A DNA stretch of 64,000 nucleotides from UBA6522 sp965237785 (GCA_965237785.1 OZ250159.1:3596001-3660000), one strand, 5' to 3'. Shown: positions 35,315 through 45,265, counted from the stretch's first letter. Program-made: numbers and translations. The notes: generated by a model not told the origin, from the sequence alone.

Positions 35315-36289
35315 ATGTCATTGCAGGAAGAATTCACCAGTCTGGAAGCGCACCTGGCCGGCCTCGTGGTCGGACAGAAGGATCTCCTGAACCGCATGCT
35401 CGTGGCCCTGCTCTGCGACGGGCACCTCCTGGTGGAGGGCGCGCCGGGGCTGGCGAAAACCCGGGCGATCAAGGTGCTGAGCCATAGTGTGGAAGGGGAC
35501 TTCCACCGCCTGCAGTTCACGCCGGATCTGCTGCCGGCCGATCTTACGGGAACCGAGATCTACCGCCCACAGGACGGCTCTTTCGTATTTCGCGAGGGCC
35601 CGCTGTTCCACAATCTGATTCTCGCCGACGAAGTCAACCGTGCGCCGGCCAAGGTCCAGGCCGCGCTGCTCGAAGCCATGGGAGAGCGCCAGATTACCGT
35701 GGGCTCCGTGACCTACCGCCTTCCCCAGTTGTACATGGTGATGGCCACCCAAAACCCCATCGAACAGGAAGGGACCTATCCGCTGCCAGAAGCGCAGTTG
35801 GACCGGTTCCTGATGCACGTGCTGGTGGACTATCCCGATGCCGCGGGCGAGCATGCCATTCTGGAGATCAACCGCCGCGAGGCGAGCCAGGCGGCCGAAG
35901 ACGCCGTGCTGTTCGAGCCGACCGACGTGTTGAGCCAGATTGAAGTGATGGCGGCCAGGCACGAAGTGCTGCAACTGCATCTCGCCGAGCCGCTGGAAGA
36001 GTATATTGTCCAGATCGTGCTGGGCACGAGGCGGTCGGAGCGCTACGGAGAGGACCTGCGTGGCCTTTTGCAGTACGGCGCAAGCCCCAGAGCGACGATC
36101 GCGCTCGACCGTTGCTCCCGGGCCCACGCCTGGCTTGCGGGGCGCGATTACGTCACGCCGGAGGACGTGCAATTGGTTGCTCACGAAGTATTGAGGCACA
36201 GGATCCTGCTGAGCTTCGAGGCGGAGGCGGCGGGGCGCACGGCCGACGAGGTCGTGGATGTGCTGTTGGCGCGGATCGGGGTGCCCTGA
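35315..36289 (+). CDS. moxR: MoxR-family AAA+ ATPase
   Basis: A 324-residue MoxR ATPase, a chaperone-like motor that works with von Willebrand factor A proteins. Walker A is GAPGLAKT (near residue 43), Walker B is LILADEVNRAP, and the sensor/Arg-finger region includes ATQNPIEQEGTYPLPEAQLDRF; the C-terminal lid has SPRATIALDR. It is the first of six overlapping or closely spaced genes (35315-42140) forming a classic Bat (aerotolerance) operon. The next gene overlaps its TGA as TGATG. Confidence 0.95.
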   Translation: MSLQEEFTSLEAHLAGLVVGQKDLLNRMLVALLCDGHLLVEGAPGLAKTRAIKVLSHSVEGDFHRLQFTPDLLPADLTGTEIYRPQDGSFVFREGPLFHNLILADEVNRAPAKVQAALLEAMGERQITVGSVTYRLPQLYMVMATQNPIEQEGTYPLPEAQLDRFLMHVLVDYPDAAGEHAILEINRREASQAAEDAVLFEPTDVLSQIEVMAARHEVLQLHLAEPLEEYIVQIVLGTRRSERYGEDLRGLLQYGASPRATIALDRCSRAHAWLAGRDYVTPEDVQLVAHEVLRHRILLSFEAEAAGRTADEVVDVLLARIGVP

Positions 36290-37215
36290 TGAACGCGGGC
36301 AGTGCGGTACGTTCGACGTCCTCTCCAGCCCGCATCGAGCTGGCCGAACTCATCGGCCTGAAGCTGGCAGGAGAATCCCTGAGGATCGGCGCGCTGCGGG
36401 TTCGCGCGGTCGACGCGGGCGGCCACCTGTCCCGCCTCAAGGGACGCGGTGTCGAGTATGACGAGTCGCGGCCCTACCAGCCCGGCGATGACCTGCGAAC
36501 CATGGACTGGCGGGTTACGGCCCGCACGGGAAAACCCCATACAAAGGTATTCAGGGAGGAACGCGACCGCCCGGTCATTATTTGGCTCGATCTGCGCAGG
36601 CCCATGTTGTTCGCCACGAAGGGCGTATTCAAGGCCGTTCGCGCCGCGCAAACGGCGGCGCTGGTTGCATGGAGCGCGGTGGCCAACGGCGACCGCCTCG
36701 GGGGGCTGATTTTCTCCGACCGGGAGCATGTCGAACTTCGGCCGCGGCTTGGCCGGCCCGCCGCGCTGCGCATGCTTCGCGTGGTGAGCGACGCTGCGTT
36801 CTGGGAGCCGCCTGTGGCGTCCGCCGTCGAACAGCCGCACACCCTTGAGCGCCTGACGCGGGTGGCGCGCCCGGGAAGCCAGATCTTCCTGCTGAGCGAT
36901 TTTCGTTCCCTGGATGACATGTTCGAACGCCACCTGCGCCAGTTGGCCCGCCACAGCGACGTATCCCTGGTACATTTCTTCGATCCGGTGGAGAGGGATC
37001 TGCCGCCGGCGGGACGCTATCGAGTCCATGCCGGCAGCCGTTCCGTCGCCATCGACACCGGTGGTTCGGCGGCGCGGGACGCGTATCGCGAGCGGTTCCG
37101 AACCAGGCGGACCGTGATCAAGAACCTTTCGCGGTTGCCCGGTGTCCAATTGCTGGAGTGCGATACGACAATGAACCCCCAGAAACTGCTGAGCGCGCAT
37201 TTTGCAGGACGATGA
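36289..37215 (+). CDS. DUF58 protein of the Bat operon
   Basis: About 308 residues. Start at ATG 36289, overlapping the moxR stop. The DUF58 signature is clear: RPYQPGDDLRTMDWRVTAR and the following TKVFREERDRPVIIWLDLR. The C-terminal half is a divergent vWA-like fold (IFLLSDFRSL). Invariably associated with MoxR; molecular role unknown. Confidence 0.92.
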   Translation: MNAGSAVRSTSSPARIELAELIGLKLAGESLRIGALRVRAVDAGGHLSRLKGRGVEYDESRPYQPGDDLRTMDWRVTARTGKPHTKVFREERDRPVIIWLDLRRPMLFATKGVFKAVRAAQTAALVAWSAVANGDRLGGLIFSDREHVELRPRLGRPAALRMLRVVSDAAFWEPPVASAVEQPHTLERLTRVARPGSQIFLLSDFRSLDDMFERHLRQLARHSDVSLVHFFDPVERDLPPAGRYRVHAGSRSVAIDTGGSAARDAYRERFRTRRTVIKNLSRLPGVQLLECDTTMNPQKLLSAHFAGR

Positions 37216-37700
37216 ATCCGGCCCTCGATCCGACCCAGCTACCGTTGCGGGACATCCATCTGCCCGCCGCCATCGGCTGGTGGCCACCGGCGTTCGGGTG
37301 GTGGATTCTCGCGGCGGCAGTCGTCGTTACCGCGGTGGTGTGGATGCTGCGGTATCGTGCCGCCTGGCGTCACCGGGCCGCCGCGGTGGATCTGCGCGTA
37401 GCGCTGGAGGCTTTGCGGGCGGGCGGCGATCCGGCGCTCTGCGCACAACGCCTGTCCACCACGCTGAGGCGTTTTGCAATGACGCTGAGTGACCGGCCCG
37501 AGCGAGTGGCCGGCTTGGCCGGTGAACCCTGGCTCGACTACCTGGACAGCCGCTGGGAACGCACGGCGTTTACCCAAGGGGCCGGACGAGGGTTGCTGAC
37601 AGCGCCGTTTGTCGGTGCCGAACGCCTCGACCGGGAGCACTGCCTGGAGCTTGGGCTGCTGTGCCAGAATTGGGTCAAGTCTCAACCGGTGAGGGCTTGA
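37212..37700 (+). CDS. DUF4381 membrane protein of the Bat operon
   Basis: A 162-residue protein from ATG 37212, overlapping the DUF58 stop. One transmembrane helix (FGWWILAAAVVVTAVVWML) is followed by a cytosolic helical region with the family's LRRFAMT and GEPWLDYLD. Known only as a component of MoxR/vWA operons. Confidence 0.88.
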   Translation: MNPALDPTQLPLRDIHLPAAIGWWPPAFGWWILAAAVVVTAVVWMLRYRAAWRHRAAAVDLRVALEALRAGGDPALCAQRLSTTLRRFAMTLSDRPERVAGLAGEPWLDYLDSRWERTAFTQGAGRGLLTAPFVGAERLDREHCLELGLLCQNWVKSQPVRA

Positions 37701-37703
37701 AAT

Positions 37704-38726
37704 ATGTGGCAGCTGGCTTGGTGGTGGATGTTGTTCGCGCTGCCCATACCCTGGCTCGTGCGGCGCTGGTCCGCGCCCGATCCGATCGATCGGGACGCAG
37801 CGCTAAAAGTACCCGATCTGGGTGAATTTGCCGGACTCGCGGGCCGGGGCGCCGCGGACGGCGCGGCAACCGGCCGGTTGATCGTGCTGTGGAGCATCTG
37901 GGCGCTGGTGTTGGTGGCCGCGGCCCGACCCCAATACGCAGGTGAGGCGACCGCGCTGCCCGCGACCGGGCGGGATCTCCTCCTCGCGGTGGATCTTTCG
38001 GGCAGCATGGAGGAGCAGGACTTCCAGTTGAATGGCGAGTGGGTGGACAGGCTGACCGCCACCAAGGCGGTGGCGCGCGATTTCATTGACCGAAGGGTGG
38101 GGGATCGCATCGGTCTGATCCTGTTCGGGCGTGAAACCTATCTGCAGGCGCCGCTTACCTTCGACCGCAAGACCGTGCAGACGCTCCTGGATGAGGCCGT
38201 CATCGGACTCGCCGGGAAGGAGACGGCCATTGGCGATGCGATCGGGCTCGGCATCAAGACGCTCACGGATGCGGGAATCGACGAGAATCGCCGCGTCTTC
38301 ATTGTCCTGACCGATGGCGCCAACACCGCCGGGGCCGTGGACCCGCTCAAGGCGGCGGACCTGGCCCGGGACCGGGGAATGGTGATCTATACGATCGGCA
38401 TCGGCGCGGATGCGCTCATGGTCCGATCCCTGTTCGGAGTCCGGCAGATCAATCCGTCCGCGGACCTGGACGAAGAGACGCTGACCACGATCGCCGCGGG
38501 TACGGGCGGGCGGTATTTTCGGGCCCGCAATACCGAGGAATTCGAGCAGATCTACGGCATTCTGGACGAGCTTGAACCGGCCGCAACGGACGAGACGGGA
38601 TTCCGACCGATCGACGAGTATTTCTTCTGGCCGTTGGGTGCGGCTCTGGGCTTGAGCCTGCTTTGGGCCGCATTGGCGCTCCGGCCGGGAAGCCGCAAGA
38701 CTGCAGTGGAGGCGGTGGATGGCTGA
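37704..38726 (+). CDS. batA: vWA-domain membrane protein BatA
   Basis: A 340-residue membrane protein: N-terminal hydrophobic helices, a von Willebrand A domain with a full MIDAS (DLSGSMEEQDF, then IVLTDGANTAG), and a C-terminal transmembrane helix (YFFWPLGAALGLSLLWAALA). It should display the vWA domain in the periplasm. It starts three bases after the DUF4381 stop and overlaps the next gene by 8 bp. Confidence 0.9.
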   Translation: MWQLAWWWMLFALPIPWLVRRWSAPDPIDRDAALKVPDLGEFAGLAGRGAADGAATGRLIVLWSIWALVLVAAARPQYAGEATALPATGRDLLLAVDLSGSMEEQDFQLNGEWVDRLTATKAVARDFIDRRVGDRIGLILFGRETYLQAPLTFDRKTVQTLLDEAVIGLAGKETAIGDAIGLGIKTLTDAGIDENRRVFIVLTDGANTAGAVDPLKAADLARDRGMVIYTIGIGADALMVRSLFGVRQINPSADLDEETLTTIAAGTGGRYFRARNTEEFEQIYGILDELEPAATDETGFRPIDEYFFWPLGAALGLSLLWAALALRPGSRKTAVEAVDG

Positions 38727-40476
38727 GTTCCACTTCCTTCGGCCGCTGTGGTTGCTGCTGTTGCCGCCCGGCGCCTGGCTCATCTGGCGGTTCACGCGCG
38801 GCAACGCGACAGCGGGCCGCTGGCAGGCTTGGGTGGACGAGGCGCTGCAACCCCTCGTGCTGACGGCTGCCGACGGCGCCTTGCGCGGCAACCGCTGGCT
38901 GTTGACCGGCGCATTGGCCGCCTGGACGTTGGCAATTCTCGCCCTGGCCGGGCCCGCCTGGGAGCGGATGCCGGCGCCGGCGGTACGCTCATCCGAAGCG
39001 TTGGTCGTGGTCCTGGACCTGTCTCGCTCCATGGATGCCGGCGACGTGGAACCGAGCCGGCTCGAGCGAGCCAAGTTGAAGCTGTATTCTCTCCTGGAGC
39101 GGCGCGAAAGCGGCCAGACAGGCTTGGTCGTGTTTTCCGCTCACGCCTTTACGGTCACGCCACTGACCACGGATACGCGGACCATCGCCGCGCTGGTGTC
39201 GAGCTTGACCAGCGACATCATGCCCAGCCGCGGCAGCTATCCCGAGGCAGGCATCCGCCGTGCCGCGCAACTCCTGCAACAGGCCGCGGCCAGCCGTGGG
39301 GAAATCCTGCTGGTCAGCGATTCGGGCATATCCCCGGCGGCGCTGGAGTTGGCCCGGGAGCTGCGCGGAGAGGGCATGAGCCTGCATGTGCTCGCGGTGG
39401 GAACGGCAATGGGTGGTCCAATACCGCAGGCGGGCGGGGGTTTCCTTACCGACGCCCGTGGTCAGGTGGTGGTCAACCGCGTGGATCTCGCCTCGTTGCA
39501 GCGACTGGCCGAAGCAGGCGGTGGGCAGTTCGCCGGTCTGACCCCGGACGACCGGGACCTGGACCGGCTGTTTTCCGCAACACCGATACCCGCAGCAGCG
39601 TTTGCCGACAGTGACGAGGAACTGCGCACGGAGATTTGGCGGGATCGGGGGGTTTGGCTGGTGCTGCTGCTGTTGCCCCTGTTGGCGCTTTCCTTCAGGC
39701 GCGGATGGGTGGTGGTGTGGATCGTTGGACTCGCCCTGCCCGGACACCGGGCCGAGGCATTGACCTGGGCTGAGCTGTGGCAGCGGCCGGACCAACAGGC
39801 CGAAGCGGCTTTTCACGCTGAAGACCACGAACGCGCCAGCGAACTCTTCGAAGACCCGGATTGGCGCGCCGCGGCGCAATACCGTTCGGGTCAATTCGAC
39901 GCCAGCGCCGAAACGCTGGTACCAACCCGGACCGCGGATGGCCACTACAACCGCGGTAATGCCTTGGCGCGGGCGGGGTCTATCGGCGAGGCGATACAAG
40001 CGTACGAACAAGCCCTCGAACTTGACCCCGAACACGAAGACGCGCGATTCAACCGCGACTTGCTGCTGCGGAATCTTCCCGAGCAATCCCAGGGTGACAG
40101 CGGCGAGGAAGGTGAGTCCGAAGGCAACGAGGCGCAGGCATCCGCCCAGAACGAGGCTGCGGATCAATCCGAATCCACACCGGGCGAGGATTCTGAGTCG
40201 CAGTCCGGACAGCAGGCGGATCGGAGCGAGCAGCAGGCGCAGAATCAACCCGTACCGGCGGAGCCCGAGGACGCGCCCCCGGAAGGCGAGCCCTTGCCCA
40301 CCCCGGGCGAATTGGAGGAATGGGCGTCCGAGCAGGCGGCGGAGCAGTGGCTCAGGCGAATTCCGGAGGACCCGGGCGGGCTGTTGCGGCGCAAGTTTCT
40401 TTACCAATACCAACGCCTCGGTATCGATCAGGAAGGCAACTACGTCTGGCCGGGCGATGAGGAGCAGCCGTGGTGA
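38719..40476 (+). CDS. batB: vWA/TPR protein, BatB-BatC fusion
   Basis: A 585-residue protein joining what some genomes encode as two genes. Residues about 1-330 are a membrane-anchored vWA domain (MIDAS DLSRSMDAGDVEPSR) ending in a membrane helix. Residues about 335-450 hold a TPR unit (HYNRGNALARAGSIGEAIQA). A Glu/Gln-rich low-complexity stretch (about 455-535) precedes a final conserved segment (WLRRIPEDPGGLLRRKFLYQ). Overlaps both neighbours. Confidence 0.9.
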   Translation: MAEFHFLRPLWLLLLPPGAWLIWRFTRGNATAGRWQAWVDEALQPLVLTAADGALRGNRWLLTGALAAWTLAILALAGPAWERMPAPAVRSSEALVVVLDLSRSMDAGDVEPSRLERAKLKLYSLLERRESGQTGLVVFSAHAFTVTPLTTDTRTIAALVSSLTSDIMPSRGSYPEAGIRRAAQLLQQAAASRGEILLVSDSGISPAALELARELRGEGMSLHVLAVGTAMGGPIPQAGGGFLTDARGQVVVNRVDLASLQRLAEAGGGQFAGLTPDDRDLDRLFSATPIPAAAFADSDEELRTEIWRDRGVWLVLLLLPLLALSFRRGWVVVWIVGLALPGHRAEALTWAELWQRPDQQAEAAFHAEDHERASELFEDPDWRAAAQYRSGQFDASAETLVPTRTADGHYNRGNALARAGSIGEAIQAYEQALELDPEHEDARFNRDLLLRNLPEQSQGDSGEEGESEGNEAQASAQNEAADQSESTPGEDSESQSGQQADRSEQQAQNQPVPAEPEDAPPEGEPLPTPGELEEWASEQAAEQWLRRIPEDPGGLLRRKFLYQYQRLGIDQEGNYVWPGDEEQPW

Positions 40477-42140
40477 ACCCGTCGACGGCGGTTCGGATCT
40501 TCTGCGGACTTTGGGTCCTTTCGGGCGCGGCCCCGATGTACGCGCAGGACGCGATGCTTCGTGCCAGCGTGGACAGGACCACGGTCAGGGAGAACGAGTC
40601 GTTCACCTATGTCCTCGCGGTCGAGGGACAAGTCCGAGTCGAACCCGATCTCTCTTTGCTGACCTCGAACTTCGAAGTCCTGCAGCGCAGCCGCAACACC
40701 AGCATCCAGATGGCAGGCGGGCGTACGATGCAGGTCACCGAATGGCGCTTTCAGTTGATGCCGCGAGGGGAGGGTTCATTCACTCTGCCGCCCGTGGAAC
40801 TGGCCGGCTCGCTCTCCAATCCGGTCGACGTGGAAATTCTTCCGGCGCTCTCCAGCGACGCCCCCGGTGACATCTTCCTGGAGGTGGAAATCTCCCCCGA
40901 GACCGCCTATGTCCAGTCTCAGGCGATCTACACGCAGCGGCTGTTCCGGGCCGTCAGCACGGGACGTTCGAGCTTGACACCCCCGGACGTAACCGGCGGC
41001 GAAACGATCATTGTCCCACTGGGAGAGGATCGGGAATACCAGACTGTCCTGGAGGACCGTACCTTCATTGTGCTGGAGCGTCGCTACGCGGTCTTTCCCC
41101 AGGTGGCCGGCGAATTCACCATCCAGCCCATGGTGTTCGAAGCGGTCGTGATCACCGCATCCGGATTTTCAAGTTTGCAAAGATTCCGCTCCGAGCCGGT
41201 GGGATTGACCGTATTGCCGGCGGTGGCGCCGCCACCGGAGCTGGCTGGCGCGGCCTGGTTGCCGGCCCGGCAGTTGGCCATCGAACAGCGTTGGAGCGGC
41301 GACCCGGAGGAATTCACGGCCGGCATCCCGCAAACGCGCACGCTTCGAGTCGAAGCCGACGGCTTGTTGGAGACGCAGCTTCCGGATCTGAACGTCTTCG
41401 AGACCGATGCCCTGCAACAGTACGCGGATCAACCCGAAATGGTTCGAGAAGGCGGTGTCGACACGACGCGCGCCGTGCGCACCGAGCGCTTCGCGGTGAT
41501 CGCGCAAACGGCCGGACCGCTGACGATTCCTGCTGTTGAGATGCCGTGGTTCAATGTCGGTACCCAGGAATGGGAGGTGACGCGAATTCCGCCCCGAGAG
41601 GTCACGGTGCTGCCAAGCCGCGAGATGGGCGCCGAAGCGGCACTGGCGCTGCCTGAGATCGTGCCGCCCGCCGCCGAAACGACCTCCGGCGGCGTGCTGC
41701 GTCTTTGGCAGGGAATCAGCGCCGCGCTCGCAGCGGCGTGGGTGTTGACGCTCTTGCTCTGGTGGCAGGTCGGCCGGACGAAGCGAGTGACGGTCCGGCC
41801 CGCCCGGGCGGAGGAGCCGCGCAGGACGACTGACCGGCGCTTGCTTCGGGAACTGCGCGCCGCCTGTGCGGTCAGCGATGCCCGCCGGGCACGGGACCTA
41901 TTATTGCGTTGGGGGAGCGTACGGCTCGAAACGGCTCCGCAGACTCTGGGGAATCTGGCCGCGGCGGTACCGAAGGATCTGGCGGCGGCGATTCTTGCGC
42001 TGGAACGCAGTCTTTACGGTCCGGATTCGCCCGCTTGGGACGGCAGTGCGCTGCGGGACGCCCTGGCCCAGGCCGACGCCGTGACTCGTACCCGGTCGGT
42101 CGAGGCCCGCGATCGCGAGTTGCTGCCGCTGTATCGTTGA
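40470..42140 (+). CDS. batD: BatD-family oxygen tolerance protein
   Basis: A 556-residue exported protein. After a signal peptide come several beta-sandwich repeats (LRASVDRTTVRENESFTYVL; QAIYTQRLFRAVSTG; FVIQPMVFEA-like), a transmembrane helix near 405 (ISAALAAAWVLTLLLWW) and a cytosolic helical tail. It closes the moxR-bat operon, overlapping batB by 7 bp. Confidence 0.88.
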   Translation: MVNPSTAVRIFCGLWVLSGAAPMYAQDAMLRASVDRTTVRENESFTYVLAVEGQVRVEPDLSLLTSNFEVLQRSRNTSIQMAGGRTMQVTEWRFQLMPRGEGSFTLPPVELAGSLSNPVDVEILPALSSDAPGDIFLEVEISPETAYVQSQAIYTQRLFRAVSTGRSSLTPPDVTGGETIIVPLGEDREYQTVLEDRTFIVLERRYAVFPQVAGEFTIQPMVFEAVVITASGFSSLQRFRSEPVGLTVLPAVAPPPELAGAAWLPARQLAIEQRWSGDPEEFTAGIPQTRTLRVEADGLLETQLPDLNVFETDALQQYADQPEMVREGGVDTTRAVRTERFAVIAQTAGPLTIPAVEMPWFNVGTQEWEVTRIPPREVTVLPSREMGAEAALALPEIVPPAAETTSGGVLRLWQGISAALAAAWVLTLLLWWQVGRTKRVTVRPARAEEPRRTTDRRLLRELRAACAVSDARRARDLLLRWGSVRLETAPQTLGNLAAAVPKDLAAAILALERSLYGPDSPAWDGSALRDALAQADAVTRTRSVEARDRELLPLYR

Positions 42141-42210
42141 CGCTGCCCCATTTCTGCCGGCTCGCCTGCCGCGGCCACCGGGCCGATGCAGCCGACCGGC
42201 GAGAGCCAGG

Positions 42211-42630
42211 CTACCAACGACCCGAATTGCCCATGGAGGACCAGGGTTCGGCCGGTGCCAGGGCGTCGCCCTTTTGCAGCAACTCCACGGATATATTGTC
42301 CGGAGAGCGGATGAACGCCATGCGCCCGTCTCGTGGCGGCCGATTGATGGTGACGCCCGACTGCATCAGCCGCTGACAGGTGGCATAGATGTCCTCCACC
42401 TCGTAAGCGACATGGCCGAAATTGCGACCTTCATCGTAGGGCTCGGGGTCCCAGTTGTAAGTCAATTCCAGCGGGCATTCTTCCTGGCCCTCCGGCGCCA
42501 CGAAGATGAGGCTGTAGCGCCCCGCCTCGTTATCCTTGCGGTGGATTTCCTTCAGCCCCAACTTTTGGCAAAAAAAGTCCAGCGACTCCTCGAGATGGGT
42601 CACTCTCACCATCGTATGCAGATACCGCAC
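42211..42630 (-). CDS. gloA: lactoylglutathione lyase (glyoxalase I), VOC family
   Basis: A 139-residue metalloenzyme isomerising the glutathione-methylglyoxal hemithioacetal. Full-length VOC fold starting MRYLHTMVRVTHLEESLDFF, with metal ligands in the expected places (His5, Glu in CPLELTYNW, His in NFGHVAYEV, Glu in NISVELLQ). Convergent with batD. Confidence 0.93.
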   Translation of the reverse strand: MRYLHTMVRVTHLEESLDFFCQKLGLKEIHRKDNEAGRYSLIFVAPEGQEECPLELTYNWDPEPYDEGRNFGHVAYEVEDIYATCQRLMQSGVTINRPPRDGRMAFIRSPDNISVELLQKGDALAPAEPWSSMGNSGRW

Positions 42631-42732
42631 AGGTTATCCTCCAGCCCACTTCACAATCATCACGCCTTTTCCGGCGTTGCAGACTATACCAAGCTTTCAT
42701 GACCCGGCCCGTGCGAATCATCTTTTCGAGCG

Positions 42733-44199
42733 CTAACCCCCGGGCTGAGGCGTGATGCGAACTTCGATCCGGCGGTTTCGGGCGCGGCCTGACGCGGTTT
42801 CGTTATTGGCGACGGGTTGTGTTTCACCGTAGCCCAACGCGCTGATCCGCCCGGCGGAAACCCCCAACTGCTCGCTCAAGTAGGCGCCGACTGCCTCGGC
42901 TCTGGATCGTGACAGCGCCATGTTGGACTGGGCTCCGCCATAGGAATCCGTATGACCTTCAACGACGAGCCGGGATTGCGGGAAAACGTTCACGGCATCG
43001 CCGAGGCTTGCCAACAGCGGCGCATTGGCAGCGTCGATTTGCGAGGAACCGCTCGCGAAGGTCAATCCTGTCAGCGTGACGATGACACTGTCGCCCTGGC
43101 GGGAAACCTGAGCCTGGTTGCTGGAGAACATGTTCTCGATCCTGAGAAACTGCTCGCGACTGCGTTCCTCGGCTTCCAGCTGCTGGACCAGTGCGACCCG
43201 CTCCCGAAAGACGCCGCCAAGTTGTTCGTCCAACTCCCGGATTTCCTCCTCAAGCCCGAGAATTCGTATCCGACTTTCCTCGATATCGATTTGCAGTTGC
43301 CGCTCGCGCTGGCGAATACTTTCGAAATCGGCCGCCAACCCCGCGGCAAGAGGCTCGACGCCGGCATCCAGGCGCGGTTCGCGGCCCGCCGCCGCCGCGA
43401 CCTCCGTAATTAGCTGCTCATAACCCAGAATGAGGTCCTCGACCGTCCCGTCTTGCTCAATCAATTGGCGAATCCGCTCACTCAGAAATATCGCGTGCCG
43501 GATCTCGTAGTTGGCCCTTTCCGCCAGGAGGCGGGCGGGTTCTGCCTCGTAGCGGTTCTGGTCGAGCAGCTCCTCGGCCTGTGCGAGCAGCTCCTGGGCT
43601 TGCGCGTAGGTCCTCGGTGCGTACTGCGGCACCCCGTCCTGGCGCGCTTGGGCCAGAAGCGCCCGCGTCTGGCTGAGGTTCTGCGCTTTGATGGCCGTCA
43701 GTTCGGCGTCACGGTAGAGCACCTCCGTTGCCGCCGCCCGATTACTGACAGCCGCGGAATTGGCGGATTCCAGGCGTCGGCTGGCGGCCTTGAAGGAGGC
43801 TTCCGCATCGTTCCATAACTCCACGGCGAAGATATCCGCTCGGGCATTCAACGCCTCCTCCCGCGTCGCGATCAGGGGCGCAAACGCGATGGCAGCGACT
43901 TCGGCCGTTTCCACCGCCTCGCTGAACGCGGCTTCGGCGGCGGCGAGACGATTCTGTATTCGGTTGATGCTCCGCCCGCGGGCCAGGTCATTCTCTGCCG
44001 CGGTGTAGTTGTCCATTCCCGTTTCGAAGGCGGCTGGCGCCAGAACCGCGGCGTTGGCGGTCTCGGCCGCCGTCAGGGCCGCGTCGGCGGCCTGAAACAG
44101 CGGGCTGCGTAGATCCTGAGCGAGCGCCGGATGTGTCGGGAACAGGGCGAGGGCTACCAACGCGAGGGTCGACTGCCACGCTGAGCGTAACGATTTCAC
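42733..44199 (-). CDS. OmpA-family protein with long helical N-terminal region
   Basis: A 488-residue exported protein. The signal peptide (LVALALFPTHPALAQ) is followed by an Ala/Glu-rich helical region (about residues 30-340, DUF4398-like at its start, coiled coil at about 285-350) and a C-terminal OmpA peptidoglycan-binding domain (LTFASGSSQIDAAN, VVEGHTDSYGG, SRSRAEAVGAYL, ARNRRIEVRI). It probably tethers the envelope to the cell wall. Divergent from lipA. Confidence 0.88.
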   Translation of the reverse strand: MKSLRSAWQSTLALVALALFPTHPALAQDLRSPLFQAADAALTAAETANAAVLAPAAFETGMDNYTAAENDLARGRSINRIQNRLAAAEAAFSEAVETAEVAAIAFAPLIATREEALNARADIFAVELWNDAEASFKAASRRLESANSAAVSNRAAATEVLYRDAELTAIKAQNLSQTRALLAQARQDGVPQYAPRTYAQAQELLAQAEELLDQNRYEAEPARLLAERANYEIRHAIFLSERIRQLIEQDGTVEDLILGYEQLITEVAAAAGREPRLDAGVEPLAAGLAADFESIRQRERQLQIDIEESRIRILGLEEEIRELDEQLGGVFRERVALVQQLEAEERSREQFLRIENMFSSNQAQVSRQGDSVIVTLTGLTFASGSSQIDAANAPLLASLGDAVNVFPQSRLVVEGHTDSYGGAQSNMALSRSRAEAVGAYLSEQLGVSAGRISALGYGETQPVANNETASGRARNRRIEVRITPQPGG

Positions 44200-44246
44200 T
44201 GGACGTGTTTCCTGGATTCCATGAGATAATGATACGCCAACGCAAG

Positions 44247-44264
44247 GTCCGCCTGCAGGCGGAC
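44247..44264. repeat. 18-bp perfect palindrome between ompA-like gene and lipA
   Basis: GTCCGCCTGCAGGCGGAC is fully self-complementary and centred in the divergent intergenic region, about 15 bp before the lipA GTG. It could be a regulator site or a hairpin in the lipA leader. Confidence 0.5.
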
Positions 44265-44278
44265 AATCGGAATACCAC

Positions 44279-45265
44279 GTGAACGAGTTTTACGGCATAC
44301 CCGTAGTGCACAGCGGCCGGAAGTACCGTACCGCCGCCGGCTTCATGGCGGTAAAAAACGGCGTCAAACCGAGCGCCCGCGATGATGAAGGCGCGATACT
44401 TCCCAAGCCGCCCTGGCTCAAGGCGAGAATTCCCTCGGGCGAGGCGTATGCCAGGGTCAAGTGTACCGTGCGCGAAAACAAACTGGCGACTGTCTGCGAG
44501 GAGTCGATGTGCCCGAACATCGGCGAGTGCTGGTCCGCCGGCACTGCAACGCTGATGCTGATGGGCTCGGTTTGCACCCGCGCTTGCCGCTTTTGCGCAG
44601 TGGATACCGGCAATCCAGGGGGTTGGCTGGATCCGGAGGAGCCTTCGCACGCGGCGGCCTCCGTCGCACTCATGGGTTTGAAGTACGTCGTCATCACCTC
44701 CGTGGACCGCGACGACCTGGCGGACGGCGGAGCCGGGCACTATGCAAAGTGCGTCGAGGCGATCAAGCGGCGCCGTCCGCAAACCACCGTGGAGGCGCTG
44801 ACCCCGGACTTCGCCGGCAAGAAATCAAGCGTGTATACAGTGATCGATTCCGGCGTGGACGTGTTCGCGCAGAATATCGAGACGGTGCGCCGACTCACTC
44901 ATCCCGTGCGCGATCCCAGGGCCGGTTACGAGCAAACGTTGAGCTTGCTCTCTGCCGCAAAGCAATATCGTCCGCGGGTGTTGACCAAGACCAGCGTGAT
45001 GCTCGGATTGGGCGAGACCGATGACGAAATCCGGGACACCCTGGACGACTTGCGGCATAACAACGTCGATATCGTCACCTTCGGCCAGTACCTTCGCCCC
45101 ACATTGAACCACCTTCCGGTCCGTCGCTACGTCGCTCCGGAGACGTTCGCGAGGTATCGTCAATGGGGGCTCGAGAGGGGTTTCCTGGAAGTGGTTGCCG
45201 GTCCGCTGGTGCGCTCGAGCTATCGGGCGGAGCGGGTATTCGAGATGAATAATGTCGGCCTCTAG
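44279..45265 (+). CDS. lipA: lipoyl synthase
   Basis: Radical-SAM enzyme inserting two sulfurs into protein-bound octanoyl groups. Both clusters are present: auxiliary-cluster Cys73, 78 and 84 (CEESMCPNIGEC) and radical-SAM Cys99, 103 and 106 (CTRACRFC), plus the C-terminal VRSSYRAE. 328 residues with the GTG start at 44279; an ATG at 44345 would shorten it by 22 residues, but the residues before it (GRKYRTAAGF) look like a normal LipA leader. No lipB is adjacent. Confidence 0.94.
   Translation: MNEFYGIPVVHSGRKYRTAAGFMAVKNGVKPSARDDEGAILPKPPWLKARIPSGEAYARVKCTVRENKLATVCEESMCPNIGECWSAGTATLMLMGSVCTRACRFCAVDTGNPGGWLDPEEPSHAAASVALMGLKYVVITSVDRDDLADGGAGHYAKCVEAIKRRRPQTTVEALTPDFAGKKSSVYTVIDSGVDVFAQNIETVRRLTHPVRDPRAGYEQTLSLLSAAKQYRPRVLTKTSVMLGLGETDDEIRDTLDDLRHNNVDIVTFGQYLRPTLNHLPVRRYVAPETFARYRQWGLERGFLEVVAGPLVRSSYRAERVFEMNNVGL

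Noticed and set aside
34403..35520. 372-codon version of the DUF192 gene
   Set aside because: Similarity and the signal peptide begin at 34935; the upstream part is non-coding and overlaps moxR antisense.
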